From: Immundisolibacterales bacterium
GTDB lineage: Bacteria; Pseudomonadota; Gammaproteobacteria; HK1
Direction of reading: 5' to 3'
Assembly: GCA_026712715.1 (NCBI GenBank)
Contig: JAPOPW010000024.1
Location: 186,001-250,000, forward strand
DNA length: 64,000 nt
The notes under the pieces are model-generated. The model saw nothing but the letters and a program-made list of their open reading frames with translations. It did no database searches and was not told the origin of the DNA. Both the position numbers and the translations under genes were made by a program. How positions within the stretch are numbered: the first letter of the stretch is position 1; each line of letters starts with the position of its first letter. Shown piece by piece: positions 55,185-64,000 of the stretch.

Positions 55185-56870
55185 ATGTCGTCACGGACCT
55201 GGAGCGGACGCGAGATCGTGATGGAGACCCTGGTCGCCGAGGGAGTCGAGTACCTCTTCGGCAACCCCGGGACGACCGAGCTGCCGCTCATGGACGCGCT
55301 GGAAGACTACCCCTCGATCCGGTACATCCTGACCCTCCAGGAAGCGATTGCGGTGTCCATGGCCGATGCCTGGGCGCAGGCGACGGGGCGGGTGGGGGTC
55401 GCCAACCTCCACGTCGGTCCCGGTCTCGGGAACGGCATGGGCTCGCTCTACAACGCCTGGGAAGGGCGGACCCCCCTCGTGGTGACCGCGGGCCAGCAGG
55501 ACACCCGGTACCGCCTTCGCGAGCCCGTGCTGTGGCACGACCTGGTCGCGATGGCCGCGCCGGTCACGAAGTGGAGCGTGCAGGCGGAATCGGCCGTCGA
55601 GCTCCCCGAGCTCGTGCACCGGGCATTCAAGATCGCGCAGGACCCGCCGACCGGCCCGGTGTTCGTGGCCCTGCCGTTCAACGTGATGAACGAGCGCACG
55701 GCGCGTGCGCCGATCCCGCCGTCACGCATCTGGCGCCGGGCGGGACCGGATCCCGAAGGGGTGGCGGAGGCCGCCCGCCTCGTGCTCGCCGCCGAGCGCC
55801 CGGTCGTGTTCGCCGGCGACCGGGTGGCGCAGAGCGGTGCCGCGGAGGAGCTCGTCGCGCTTGCCGAGCGGATCGGGGCGGACGTGTTCGGCGACGTCCT
55901 GCCGGTGCAGGTGAACGCGCCCTCGGGCCACCCCTGCGTACGTGCGCGCGGGTTCGGGGATCACGCCCAGGTACGGGCCGCGGCCGGCGACGCGGATCTG
56001 GTGCTCCTCGTCGGCGGGGAGTTCTTCGAGGAGGTGTGGTACGTCGAGGACGCGCCGTTTCCGGAGGGTGCGCCGGTCATCCAGATTGACCCTTCCGCGC
56101 GCAATCTCGGTCGCAACCATCGACTCGACTGCGGGCTCTTCGCGGATCCGAAGCTCGCGCTCGCCGCCCTCGTCGATGCCGTCCGGGCGGGAGCGGACGC
56201 CGGGTACCGGGATCGGGCGGCCGCGCGCATGGAGGATATCCGGGACCGCAAGGCGCGCGAGACGGCGGCGCACCGCGCCCGGGTGGAACGCGCCGGCGCC
56301 GGCAACCGCCCAATGTCGGCCGCGCGAGCCATGCACGAGCTGGCGAACGCCGCCCCCGAAGGGGTGATCGTCGCCCGCGAAGCGATCACGGCGGACAGCG
56401 ACCTTGGACGGAGCTTCGAGTTCCATGCTCCTGGGGATGCGATCGGCTCGCGGGGGGGCGGAATCGGGCAGGGGCTCCCGACCGGCGTCGGACTCAAGCT
56501 CGCACGGCCGGACCGCCCGGTGCTCTGCGTGTCCGGGGACGGCTCCGCCCTCTACACCATCCAGGCCCTGTGGACCGCGGCCCATCATCGCGTCGCGGTG
56601 GTCTTCGTCATCCTCAACAACCGGGTCTACCGCATCCTCAAGTACAACATGAACCGCTTCCGGGCGGTCGCGGGGGTCGAGGGACGTGCCGGCTCGTACC
56701 GGCACCTCGACCTCACCGACCCGGACATCGACTACGTGTCGGTGGCGCGCGGATTCGGCATCGAGGGTTGCCGGGTGTCCGAGCCCGAGGAGGTCGGGTC
56801 GGCCGTGCGCGAGGCGTTCGCAAGCGGAGCGCCTCGCCTCATCGAGCTCCTGGTGGACGGTTCGGTCTAG
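55185..56870 (+). CDS. Thiamine diphosphate-dependent decarboxylase (benzoylformate decarboxylase-like)
   Basis: A 561-residue ThDP enzyme of the acetolactate synthase/benzoylformate decarboxylase family. The N-terminal domain has the catalytic Glu in ILTLQEAIAVSMADAWAQATG and the motif GVEYLFGNPGTTELPLMDAL. The ThDP motif is CVSGDGSALYTIQALWTAAHHRVAVVFVILNN. The ATG at 55185 follows GGAAGGAG. An earlier in-frame ATG at 55161 lacks a ribosome binding site. The substrate is not clear; BFD, oxalyl-CoA decarboxylase and acetolactate synthase are the close relatives. It is followed by dacB after 38 bases on the same strand. Confidence 0.88.
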   Translation: MSSRTWSGREIVMETLVAEGVEYLFGNPGTTELPLMDALEDYPSIRYILTLQEAIAVSMADAWAQATGRVGVANLHVGPGLGNGMGSLYNAWEGRTPLVVTAGQQDTRYRLREPVLWHDLVAMAAPVTKWSVQAESAVELPELVHRAFKIAQDPPTGPVFVALPFNVMNERTARAPIPPSRIWRRAGPDPEGVAEAARLVLAAERPVVFAGDRVAQSGAAEELVALAERIGADVFGDVLPVQVNAPSGHPCVRARGFGDHAQVRAAAGDADLVLLVGGEFFEEVWYVEDAPFPEGAPVIQIDPSARNLGRNHRLDCGLFADPKLALAALVDAVRAGADAGYRDRAAARMEDIRDRKARETAAHRARVERAGAGNRPMSAARAMHELANAAPEGVIVAREAITADSDLGRSFEFHAPGDAIGSRGGGIGQGLPTGVGLKLARPDRPVLCVSGDGSALYTIQALWTAAHHRVAVVFVILNNRVYRILKYNMNRFRAVAGVEGRAGSYRHLDLTDPDIDYVSVARGFGIEGCRVSEPEEVGSAVREAFASGAPRLIELLVDGSV

Positions 56871-56908
56871 TGCGTCGCGGCGCGTCCGTTCGAGCCGGGA
56901 ACCGTTCG

Positions 56909-58405
56909 ATGCGTCGCGCGCCGAGCGCGAGGGCCGCATGGGTGGGCGGACTCCGGAGGCGGCCCGGGGCCTGGTCCGCGCTCCTGGCCCTGTTCCTGTC
57001 GGGCCCGGCGCCGGGGGCGGTGGCGGGCGGGTTGCCGAAGCCGGTGGTCGAGGCCCTGCAGCACCATCGCCTGCCCGCGGATTCGCTCAGCGTCTGGGTG
57101 CGGGACGTCGCGGCGGAAGAGCCGCTCGTCGACCATCGCGCCGACGTCGCCCGCAACCCGGCGTCGACGATCAAGCTCCTCACCACGCTCGCGGCGCTCG
57201 AGGTGCTCGGCCCGGCCTACCGGTGGAAGACCGATGTCCACGTGACCGGCCCGGTCCGGGATGGTCGGCTCGAGGGCGATCTCGTGGTTGTCGGAAGCGG
57301 GGACCCCTTGCTCGTGGTGGAGCAGCTCTGGCGGATGCTCGCGGCGGTGCGGGCGCGGGGCCTGGAGGAGGTCGCGGGCCGTCTCGTCATCGACAACACC
57401 CGATTCTCGGTGGACGCCGAGCCGCCGCCGGGGGAATTCGACGGCAAGCCGTACCGCGCCTACAACGCGCCGCCCGACGCGCTCCTCGTCAACTTCAACT
57501 CCCTCGACATGGTCTTCGAGCCGGGGGAAGGCGGAGCACGCGTGTGGACCGAGCCTGCCGTCGCCGGTCTCCCGGTACGGAATCGAATCGCTTCGACGAC
57601 GGGCGGTTGCGGGCGGCGCGTGCTGCGCTTCGCGGTGTCCGGCCCCGTGGCGGCCGACGCGCCGCCCGACGTCGCGTTGCCTGCCGTCACCGTGTCGGGC
57701 CGGTTCCCGCGCGGATGCCGGCGCTGGTCGTTCCCGCGCTCGGTCCTGCCCCCGGTCCGCTTCGCGGACGGCGTGCTCCGCGCCCTGTGGACGCAGATGG
57801 GCGGGCGCATCGAAGGAGGGCTCGCGATCGAGCCCTTGCCCGCCGGGGCGGTCCGCTGGCACCGGCACCGCTCCCCCTCGCTGGCGTACGTCGTGCGCGG
57901 AATCAACAAGTACAGCAACAACGTGATGGCGCGCAACCTGCTGCTCACCCTCGGGGCGGAGCGCTACGGTCCGCCCGGCACGACTGCGAAGGGCCGCCGC
58001 GCGGTGGGCGCGTGGCTCGGGCGACGCGGGATCGAAGCGTCGCGGGTTCGCCTCGTGAACGGCTCCGGACTCGCTCGCGAGACCCGGATTTCCGCCCGCA
58101 CCCTCGGGCAGGTCCTCCTCGCGGGAGAGCGCAGTCCGTTCCAGCCGGAGTTCGCGGGATCGCTGCCGCTAGCCTCCCTGGACGGAACCATGCGCTCGCG
58201 GCTCTCCCGCAACGCGATGGCGGCGCGAGCCCGGATCAAGACCGGCCTGCTCGACGGGGTGCGGTCCATGGCCGGCTTCGTGCGCACCGCGGGCGGACGG
58301 ACCCTCGCGGTGGTTGCGCTCCAGGAGCATCGCGGGGTCCACCGGGGCGGGCGGGGGACCGCGGTCCAGGATGCGCTTCTCGGCTGGCTCCTCGACCGGA
58401 AGTAG
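56909..58405 (+). CDS. dacB: D-alanyl-D-alanine carboxypeptidase/endopeptidase, PBP4 type
   Basis: A 498-residue exported penicillin-binding protein of the DacB (S13) family. The signal segment covers about residues 20-40. The catalytic SxxK is Ser86-Thr-Ile-Lys89 in NPASTIKLLTT. The SxN is SNN in NKYSNNVMARNL, and the KTG is RIKTGLLDGVRS. A large insertion between SxxK and SxN, with GDLVVVGSGDPLLV, is typical of the family. It cuts cross-links and trims stem peptides in the periplasm. It starts at ATG 56909 after the ThDP gene. Confidence 0.93.
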   Translation: MRRAPSARAAWVGGLRRRPGAWSALLALFLSGPAPGAVAGGLPKPVVEALQHHRLPADSLSVWVRDVAAEEPLVDHRADVARNPASTIKLLTTLAALEVLGPAYRWKTDVHVTGPVRDGRLEGDLVVVGSGDPLLVVEQLWRMLAAVRARGLEEVAGRLVIDNTRFSVDAEPPPGEFDGKPYRAYNAPPDALLVNFNSLDMVFEPGEGGARVWTEPAVAGLPVRNRIASTTGGCGRRVLRFAVSGPVAADAPPDVALPAVTVSGRFPRGCRRWSFPRSVLPPVRFADGVLRALWTQMGGRIEGGLAIEPLPAGAVRWHRHRSPSLAYVVRGINKYSNNVMARNLLLTLGAERYGPPGTTAKGRRAVGAWLGRRGIEASRVRLVNGSGLARETRISARTLGQVLLAGERSPFQPEFAGSLPLASLDGTMRSRLSRNAMAARARIKTGLLDGVRSMAGFVRTAGGRTLAVVALQEHRGVHRGGRGTAVQDALLGWLLDRK

Positions 58406-58522
58406 CGCGGGAGTCGCCCCGCCCGGCGAGGACTCGGGGCACGCGCATGTCGCGCATGCGCACACGTGCCTCACGCCCCGTCGCACGGTCGCCGGGCGCG
58501 GTGGCGACGGGCTCGGGGAACC

Positions 58523-59662
58523 CTATTCGACGATGAACCTGGGCGTGAACCAGGCCGGAGCGAGGGAGGTCCCGGTGCCGAGCTCGTCCACGTTCTCGAG
58601 GTCCACGAGCCTGATCGCGGGTCCCAGATGAATGAGGTCGAGCCTGCCTTCGAGCAGCCGAACCGCCTGCTCGATGCCCAGGCGGCCCTGAACGACCGGA
58701 AAGTCCGTCGGGGCGGCCTGGATGCGGCGGCGCTTGATGCCGCGGTAAACCGCATGGGTGAAGTAGTCGGCAAGGATCCGGATCCGACCCAGCAGTCCGC
58801 GGGCGCGAAGCGCGCTGACCGCCATTTCGGCGGTTACCGCGCTGCCGACGATGTAGTCCACGTCGGGCCTCTCCTCGATCGCCTCTTCCAGCAGGATGAG
58901 CTGGATTTCTCTACCGGTGTCCCCGTACTTGGTGACGACGATCTCGGCCGAGCTCTCCTGCAGGGCCTCTCGAAAGCCCGCTTCGACGAACGGCACCCAG
59001 CCCGACCCTTCGGGACCGGGAAACCACGCGACCTTGACCGGCGCCGATCCCTCGGGGTGCCGGCGCGCCAGGTATTCCCCGATGCTGCTTCCCATGATCG
59101 TCCAGGAGACTCCGGTCTTGGCGCTGATGCCGCGATCCGCGATGTCGTTGACCACCGCGGTCACCGGAAGGCGCCGGGCGATCTCGAGCACCGTCGGGGT
59201 CAGACCCTCGAAGCTCACGGTGCCGACCACGAGAATGTCGGTCCCGGAGGCGGTGCATTCGCGGATCTGGGCGCTCTGGCGCGCGAGGTTGGGATACCCG
59301 CCGGCTTCCACCACCTGCAGCGCGACCCCCAGGCGTTCGGCCTCGAGCACCATGCCGTAGTTGACGCTCAGCCAGTACGAATCCTTGAGGTGGGGATAGG
59401 AGGCGCATATCCGCCACTTCTTCGTCGCCCTTGCGAGAGGTTCGTAGCTCACCGGACGGGACGGACTCGAGTAGTCGTACGGTACCTCCCAGGTCTCGAG
59501 CTCCCAGACCGGCTCCTGCGCGCCGGCGCCGAATGCCGGGGCCATGCAGGCGAGCGCGGCCGCCAACCACGTCGCGAGTCGTCGTGCCGCCCTCCCAACG
59601 CAGGCGCGACACGGGATAGACTCGCCGTCGAGCCTTGGTGTCGTCTCGATGAAGCTAGGCAT
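58523..59662 (-). CDS. torT: TorT-like periplasmic TMAO-binding sensor protein
   Basis: A 379-residue exported binding protein. A signal region ([19 protein letters not shown]) follows a 30-residue N-terminal leader. The body resembles Tor[70 protein letters not shown] and [17 protein letters not shown]. In E. coli TorT binds TMAO and activates TorS. The gene is head-to-head with torS, and the chosen ATG at 59662 overlaps the torS start by 14 bases, so promoters must lie inside the opposite genes or further away. The torT-torS-torR order and strand pattern is the same as in known tor loci. Confidence 0.88.
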   Translation of the reverse strand: MPSFIETTPRLDGESIPCRACVGRAARRLATWLAAALACMAPAFGAGAQEPVWELETWEVPYDYSSPSRPVSYEPLARATKKWRICASYPHLKDSYWLSVNYGMVLEAERLGVALQVVEAGGYPNLARQSAQIRECTASGTDILVVGTVSFEGLTPTVLEIARRLPVTAVVNDIADRGISAKTGVSWTIMGSSIGEYLARRHPEGSAPVKVAWFPGPEGSGWVPFVEAGFREALQESSAEIVVTKYGDTGREIQLILLEEAIEERPDVDYIVGSAVTAEMAVSALRARGLLGRIRILADYFTHAVYRGIKRRRIQAAPTDFPVVQGRLGIEQAVRLLEGRLDLIHLGPAIRLVDLENVDELGTGTSLAPAWFTPRFIVE

Positions 59663-62627
59663 CGCCACCAGACTGTTTCTCGCCTTTGCCGGGATCGCCG
59701 CGCTGTCCCTGGCTTCCGGCGGTGTCGGATGGTTGATTCTCAACGACGTGGAAACCGCTCAGACGACGATCGTCGAGCGGGCCATGCCGGCGGTGTCCGA
59801 CGCCCGCCTGGCCGCGGAGATTGCCGGACGCATTGTCGCACGCAGCCCCCGCCTCACCAGTGCGACGACGGAGACGGAACGCGAGACCGAGTCCGCTGCC
59901 CTGTTCGAGCTTGCCGAACGGCTCCGGCAGGCCCTCGACCGCAATGTCGAGTACGGCTATTCCGACACCGAGCTCGAGACGTTGCGAGCGACCGCCGAGC
60001 GGCTGCGCGAAAACCTGGGCGCACAGAACGCACTGGTGGCCGCCCGGATCGACGCCGACGGGCGTCTGACCCACGCCGTCGCACAATCGCTCGAAGCGGC
60101 CCAGGGGCTGTCCGACCTGTCCGAGACCCTGGTCTCCAACGCGGCCGCCGGCACCACCGCGGTGATTTCCAATCTCTACGAGCTGGTGGAATCCCAGGAC
60201 CGCATCGAGGAGAGCCTGGACGCGCTCGATCGGCTGTACGAAGAGGACGTGTTCCTGATGGAACGCATGTTCGAGCTGCGCCTGCGAGCGTCCCAGGTCG
60301 GCCTGCTGCTCAACCAGCTCTCGCGGGCCGGGACCGGCGACGAAGTAGCGTGGATCGAGGACGCGCTCGGCCGGAACCTGCGGATACTCGAGCGTCGGGT
60401 GCGCGGGATTTCCGATCCGGTTCGTCTGCGACAGGCCCGGGGTCTGCTGCAGACGCTGCTGCGCTCCAATGCCGCCGGTCCGGACAACGTGTTCGGCCTG
60501 CGGCGGAGGGTGCTGGAGCTCGACGCCGGAATCGAGACCCTCACCGCAAGCAACCGCGCGCTCTCCGAATCGCTCGGCGACTTCATCGTGGAGCTGGTCG
60601 AGGAGTCGCAGCAGCTCGCCGAGAAGGCCGCGCAGGGAGCGACCGAGGCAGTGGACGCGGGGCTCCTCACCCTGCTCCTCCAGACCGTGGTGGTGCTCGC
60701 GGTGGCGGGACTCATCCTCTGGCTGTACGTCCAGCGCAACGTCATCGCGCGGCTCGAGTCCCTGGCGCTCGTCATGCGCAAGCTCGCGCAGGGCGACCTC
60801 GACGTGGAGGTGCGGACCAGCGGCCGTGACGAGCTGTCGGAGATGGCGGACACGGTCAAGGTGTTCCGGGAGCAAGGGCTCGTCAAGCGCGAGCTCGAAC
60901 GCGAGCGCGAGCGCACGGAAGCGGAGCTGCGGCGGCACAAGAGCGAGCTCGAGGTCCTGGTCACGGAACGCACGGCGCAGCTTTCCGATGCCAATGCCCG
61001 GCTGCGGATCGCGGTGGACAGCCACGCGCGGGCCCGCGAACGGGCCGAGAGCGCCAATCGGGCGAAGAGCGAGTTCCTCGCGGCCATGAGCCACGAGATC
61101 CGAACCCCCATGAACGGCATCCTCGGAATGCTGCGCATCGTTGGCGACAGCGCTCTCACGGACGACCAGCGGGCCCGGCTCGCCGTCATCCAGTCTTCGA
61201 GCCAGACGCTGCTCGGCATCCTCAACGACATTCTCGACTACTCGAAGATCGAGACGGGGGAGATCCTCCTCGAGCCACGGGATTTCGATCTGCGTCAGCT
61301 CGTCGAGGACATTCAGGCGCTGATGCGGTTCCGGGCCAACGAGAAGGGACTGAGGCTCGAGACCCGGATCGCCGCCGACGTCCCCGAGTTCGTCAGGGGA
61401 GACGCCGGCAAGCTCAGCCAGGTTCTGCTGAATCTCATCGGCAACGGGCTCAAGTTCACGGAGCAGGGGAGAGTCGCACTGTCGATCGGGAAGGCGGGCG
61501 AGCTGTCCGATGGAGACGTGACCCTGCGTTTCGAGATCGAGGACACCGGCCCGGGGATTCCCCTCGACGAGCAACCGCGACTGTTCGAGCCCTTCTATCA
61601 AGTCGATCCGCGCAGATCCCGCGGGCACGGCGGCACGGGTCTCGGTCTCGCGATTTCGAACCGGCTGGTCGAGGCGATGGGCGGCACGCTCTCGGTCTCG
61701 AGCGAGCCGGGCAGGGGGAGCCGCTTCTTCTTCGACGCGAGGATGGACGAGGGAGACGGGGGCGCCATCGCCGAGGCCGGGCTCGAGCTTCCATTCAGCC
61801 ATCCCGAGCTGGGCGTTCTGTCCGTGCTGGTCGTCGAGGACAACGAGATCAACGCGATTGTGGTGGAAGGGTTCCTCGAGCACATGGGGCACGAGGTGAA
61901 GGCCGTCGCCAGCGGAGAAGCGGCGGTCGAGACGATCGGGAGCGAGTCGTTCGACGTCGTCCTGATGGACATCTCCCTGCCGGGCATCGACGGGGTGGAA
62001 GCGACCAGGCGCATTCGCAACCTGGACCGTTCCGCCCTGCGCGAGCTGCCGATAATCGCCATGTCGGCGCATGTGTTCCAGAATGAAATCTCCCACGTCC
62101 TCGATGCCGGGATGGACGCCTTCGTCGGCAAGCCGGTGTCTCCGGAACGTCTGGCCGAAGCGCTCGCGCAAGTCGTGTTGCGCCGCAAGCGCGGGGTCGT
62201 CGTGCCGGTGGGGCACGTGCTCGAAGATGGCCGCCACGTCGTGCTCAATCGCAGTGTTCTCGATGACGACTACATGATTCTCGGTCCGGACAAGACCGGC
62301 CGCATGGTGGACTCGTTCTTCGACGGAGCCGTTCGCAAGGTGGAGCAGCTCGCTCATGCGGTGGCGAGCGGGGACTGGTCCACGGTCGCCTTCATCGCCC
62401 ACAACCTGAAGGGCAGCGCGGCCAGTCTGGGCCTGAGCGCGCTCGAGAATCGCGCCCAGGGTCTCGAGGCGCGCGCGAGGCAGGAGGAGGGTGCCGAGAT
62501 CGCGCGCGATCTCGACTCGTTCATGGACCTGTTCGAAACGTCGATTGCGGAACTGCGCGCCTATTGGACGACCCTGGACGGACCGCAGCAGGCTCAGCGC
62601 CCGGAGACCTCGGCGGCGAACATGTAG
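59649..62627 (+). CDS. torS: TorS-like hybrid sensor histidine kinase
   Basis: A 992-residue kinase. Membrane segment 1 is near residues 7-30. A large periplasmic sensor region (about 35-335) is mostly helical, as in TorS. Membrane segment 2 is near 337-358, followed by a HAMP domain ([39 protein letters not shown]). The kinase core has [15 protein letters not shown] (His near 481) and the ATPase boxes [15 protein letters not shown] and GTGLGLAI. A receiver domain ([12 protein letters not shown], Asp near 771) and a C-terminal Hpt domain ([15 protein letters not shown], His near 917) complete a phosphorelay. Overlaps torR at the 3' end by 34 bases (convergent). Confidence 0.93.
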   Translation: MKLGIATRLFLAFAGIAALSLASGGVGWLILNDVETAQTTIVERAMPAVSDARLAAEIAGRIVARSPRLTSATTETERETESAALFELAERLRQALDRNVEYGYSDTELETLRATAERLRENLGAQNALVAARIDADGRLTHAVAQSLEAAQGLSDLSETLVSNAAAGTTAVISNLYELVESQDRIEESLDALDRLYEEDVFLMERMFELRLRASQVGLLLNQLSRAGTGDEVAWIEDALGRNLRILERRVRGISDPVRLRQARGLLQTLLRSNAAGPDNVFGLRRRVLELDAGIETLTASNRALSESLGDFIVELVEESQQLAEKAAQGATEAVDAGLLTLLLQTVVVLAVAGLILWLYVQRNVIARLESLALVMRKLAQGDLDVEVRTSGRDELSEMADTVKVFREQGLVKRELERERERTEAELRRHKSELEVLVTERTAQLSDANARLRIAVDSHARARERAESANRAKSEFLAAMSHEIRTPMNGILGMLRIVGDSALTDDQRARLAVIQSSSQTLLGILNDILDYSKIETGEILLEPRDFDLRQLVEDIQALMRFRANEKGLRLETRIAADVPEFVRGDAGKLSQVLLNLIGNGLKFTEQGRVALSIGKAGELSDGDVTLRFEIEDTGPGIPLDEQPRLFEPFYQVDPRRSRGHGGTGLGLAISNRLVEAMGGTLSVSSEPGRGSRFFFDARMDEGDGGAIAEAGLELPFSHPELGVLSVLVVEDNEINAIVVEGFLEHMGHEVKAVASGEAAVETIGSESFDVVLMDISLPGIDGVEATRRIRNLDRSALRELPIIAMSAHVFQNEISHVLDAGMDAFVGKPVSPERLAEALAQVVLRRKRGVVVPVGHVLEDGRHVVLNRSVLDDDYMILGPDKTGRMVDSFFDGAVRKVEQLAHAVASGDWSTVAFIAHNLKGSAASLGLSALENRAQGLEARARQEEGAEIARDLDSFMDLFETSIAELRAYWTTLDGPQQAQRPETSAANM

Positions 62628-63346
62628 CCTTCTCCGTGAACGGTGATGATGAGCTCCGGCGACTGCGGATCGGTCTCCAGCTTCTGGCGCAGCCTTCGGA
62701 CCAGCACGTCCACCGTCCGGTCTCCCGGGTCCCAGGAACGGTGGGTGATGCAACCGAGCAGCCGCTCCCGGGTCAGTACGGTTCCCGGGTGTGCGATCAT
62801 TGCATTCAGGAGCTCGAACTCCGCCCGGGTGAGCGCGACCCGGTCGCCCTTGGAGGTCACCAGCCGGCGCGAACGGATGTCGAAGCGCCACCCTGCGAAC
62901 GCCTTCGACTCGGACGTCGCCGGGGTGCGGGCCGTCGTCCGGCGCAGCAGCGTCTTGACCCGGGCCAGGAGCTCGCGCGGATTGAACGGCTTGGTGACGT
63001 AGTCGTCGGCCCCGATCTCGAGCCCCACGATCCGGTCGACATCATCGGTGCGGCCGGTCACGAGGATGATGCCTACATCGGAATGCGCACGAATGAACCG
63101 GGTGAGGTCCAGACCGTCCTCGCCCGGCAGGTTGATGTCGAGGAGCACGAGATCCACCGGGTCGCGGTGCATGACCTCGCGCAGCCCTTCGCCATCAATC
63201 GCCTCGCTTACCCGGTGGCCGGCCGTTTCCAGATAACCCGCGAGCTTCGTCCGGGCGACTTCGTCGTCCTCGACAATCAGTACATGGGTCGAGTCGCCCG
63301 CCAATTTCAGAAGGTCCCGGTCATGCACGTCCAACGTTTGTAGCAT
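62594..63346 (-). CDS. torR: TorR-like OmpR-family response regulator
   Basis: A 250-residue regulator. The receiver domain (residues 22-135) has [14 protein letters not shown], the phosphoacceptor Asp in [12 protein letters not shown] and the Lys in [16 protein letters not shown]. This is very similar to TorR ([29 protein letters not shown]). The DNA-binding winged helix follows ([19 protein letters not shown] to [17 protein letters not shown]). It is convergent with torS and overlaps its end. It would bind control sites for the divergent binding-protein gene. Confidence 0.93.
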   Translation of the reverse strand: MLQTLDVHDRDLLKLAGDSTHVLIVEDDEVARTKLAGYLETAGHRVSEAIDGEGLREVMHRDPVDLVLLDINLPGEDGLDLTRFIRAHSDVGIILVTGRTDDVDRIVGLEIGADDYVTKPFNPRELLARVKTLLRRTTARTPATSESKAFAGWRFDIRSRRLVTSKGDRVALTRAEFELLNAMIAHPGTVLTRERLLGCITHRSWDPGDRTVDVLVRRLRQKLETDPQSPELIITVHGEGYMFAAEVSGR

Positions 63347-63391
63347 ATTTCAGTACTGATGTATTTCACATCAAGGCAATGTTATTTCACA
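63346..63391. promoter_or_regulatory. TATTTCACA direct repeats, candidate TorR sites
   Basis: TATTTCA occurs at 63346-63352, TATTTCACA at 63362-63370 and TATTTCACA at 63383-63391. The last two are 21 bases apart, two helical turns. They lie in the A+T-rich 185-base region between the divergent torR and the binding-protein gene. OmpR-family regulators bind short tandem direct repeats. They differ from the E. coli tor box, so the match is by arrangement, not sequence. Confidence 0.5.
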
Positions 63392-63456
63392 ATTTATAAC
63401 AATCTACCACATACGCTTCACTGTCGGTTTGACCACCATTCACAAACAACTCGTAG

Positions 63457-64000
<544 letters not shown>

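Overview
The window is a stretch of high-GC chromosome that looks gammaproteobacterial. Supporting signs are RNase T, a homodimer-type AceE, a NUDIX-ThiE fusion, a dciA/secA neighbourhood, a family-B DNA polymerase II, prfB directly before lysS with the classic in-frame UGA frameshift site, and a complete TorT/TorS/TorR set. No rRNA, tRNA or CRISPR array was seen. I cannot name a genus; the gene order does not match any common laboratory species that I know.

Layout. 1-3 kb: dciA (partial) divergent from secA. 3-4 kb: a scar with a truncated HU gene and a frameshifted serine recombinase next to nested palindromes. 4.2-9.3 kb: two secreted proteins, an M16 peptidase and a small exported protein. 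9.7-11.9 kb: an accessory island made of a broken tyrosine recombinase, two 134-bp related repeats with inverted ends, and between the repeats a two-gene unit whose second product carries a canonical HEPN RNxxxH motif. 12-13.2 kb: a Rieske oxygenase. 13.8-22.6 kb: core genes (NUDIX-ThiE, fdxA, mutS, htpG, prmB, aroC). 22.7-27 kb: an IS3 fragment, a VapBC pair, and a LytTR membrane regulator divergent from a DUF2141 protein and a Tat-exported carotenoid oxygenase. 27.2-32.9 kb: hom, a COG4255 protein, prfB, lysS and a DUF2007 protein. 33.2-41.2 kb: an alcohol dehydrogenase followed by a second accessory zone (IS6 remnant, frameshifted TSUP permease, GFA-family protein, molybdopterin oxidoreductase divergent from a MocR regulator, and gene fragments including a Calx-beta piece). 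41.3-58.4 kb: argG, a small HTH regulator with its own candidate operator, the aceE-aceF-lpd operon, rnt, a trypsin/PDZ protein that has lost its whole catalytic triad, a hydroxyisobutyrate-dehydrogenase-like enzyme, polB, a benzoylformate-decarboxylase-like ThDP enzyme and a PBP4-type dacB. 58.5-64 kb: torT, torS and torR, then a divergent glycine betaine/TMAO-type binding protein cut by the window end.

Two places stand out. The first is the repeat-bounded HEPN two-gene unit, which looks like a mobile toxin or defence cassette. The second is the Tor signalling system placed next to a TMAO/betaine uptake protein instead of the torCAD reductase, which suggests TMAO sensing coupled to uptake. 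Several broken genes sit exactly at junctions between core segments (HU, serine recombinase, tyrosine recombinase, IS3, IS6, TSUP, Calx-beta). This points to repeated insertion and decay in a few spots of an otherwise conserved chromosome.
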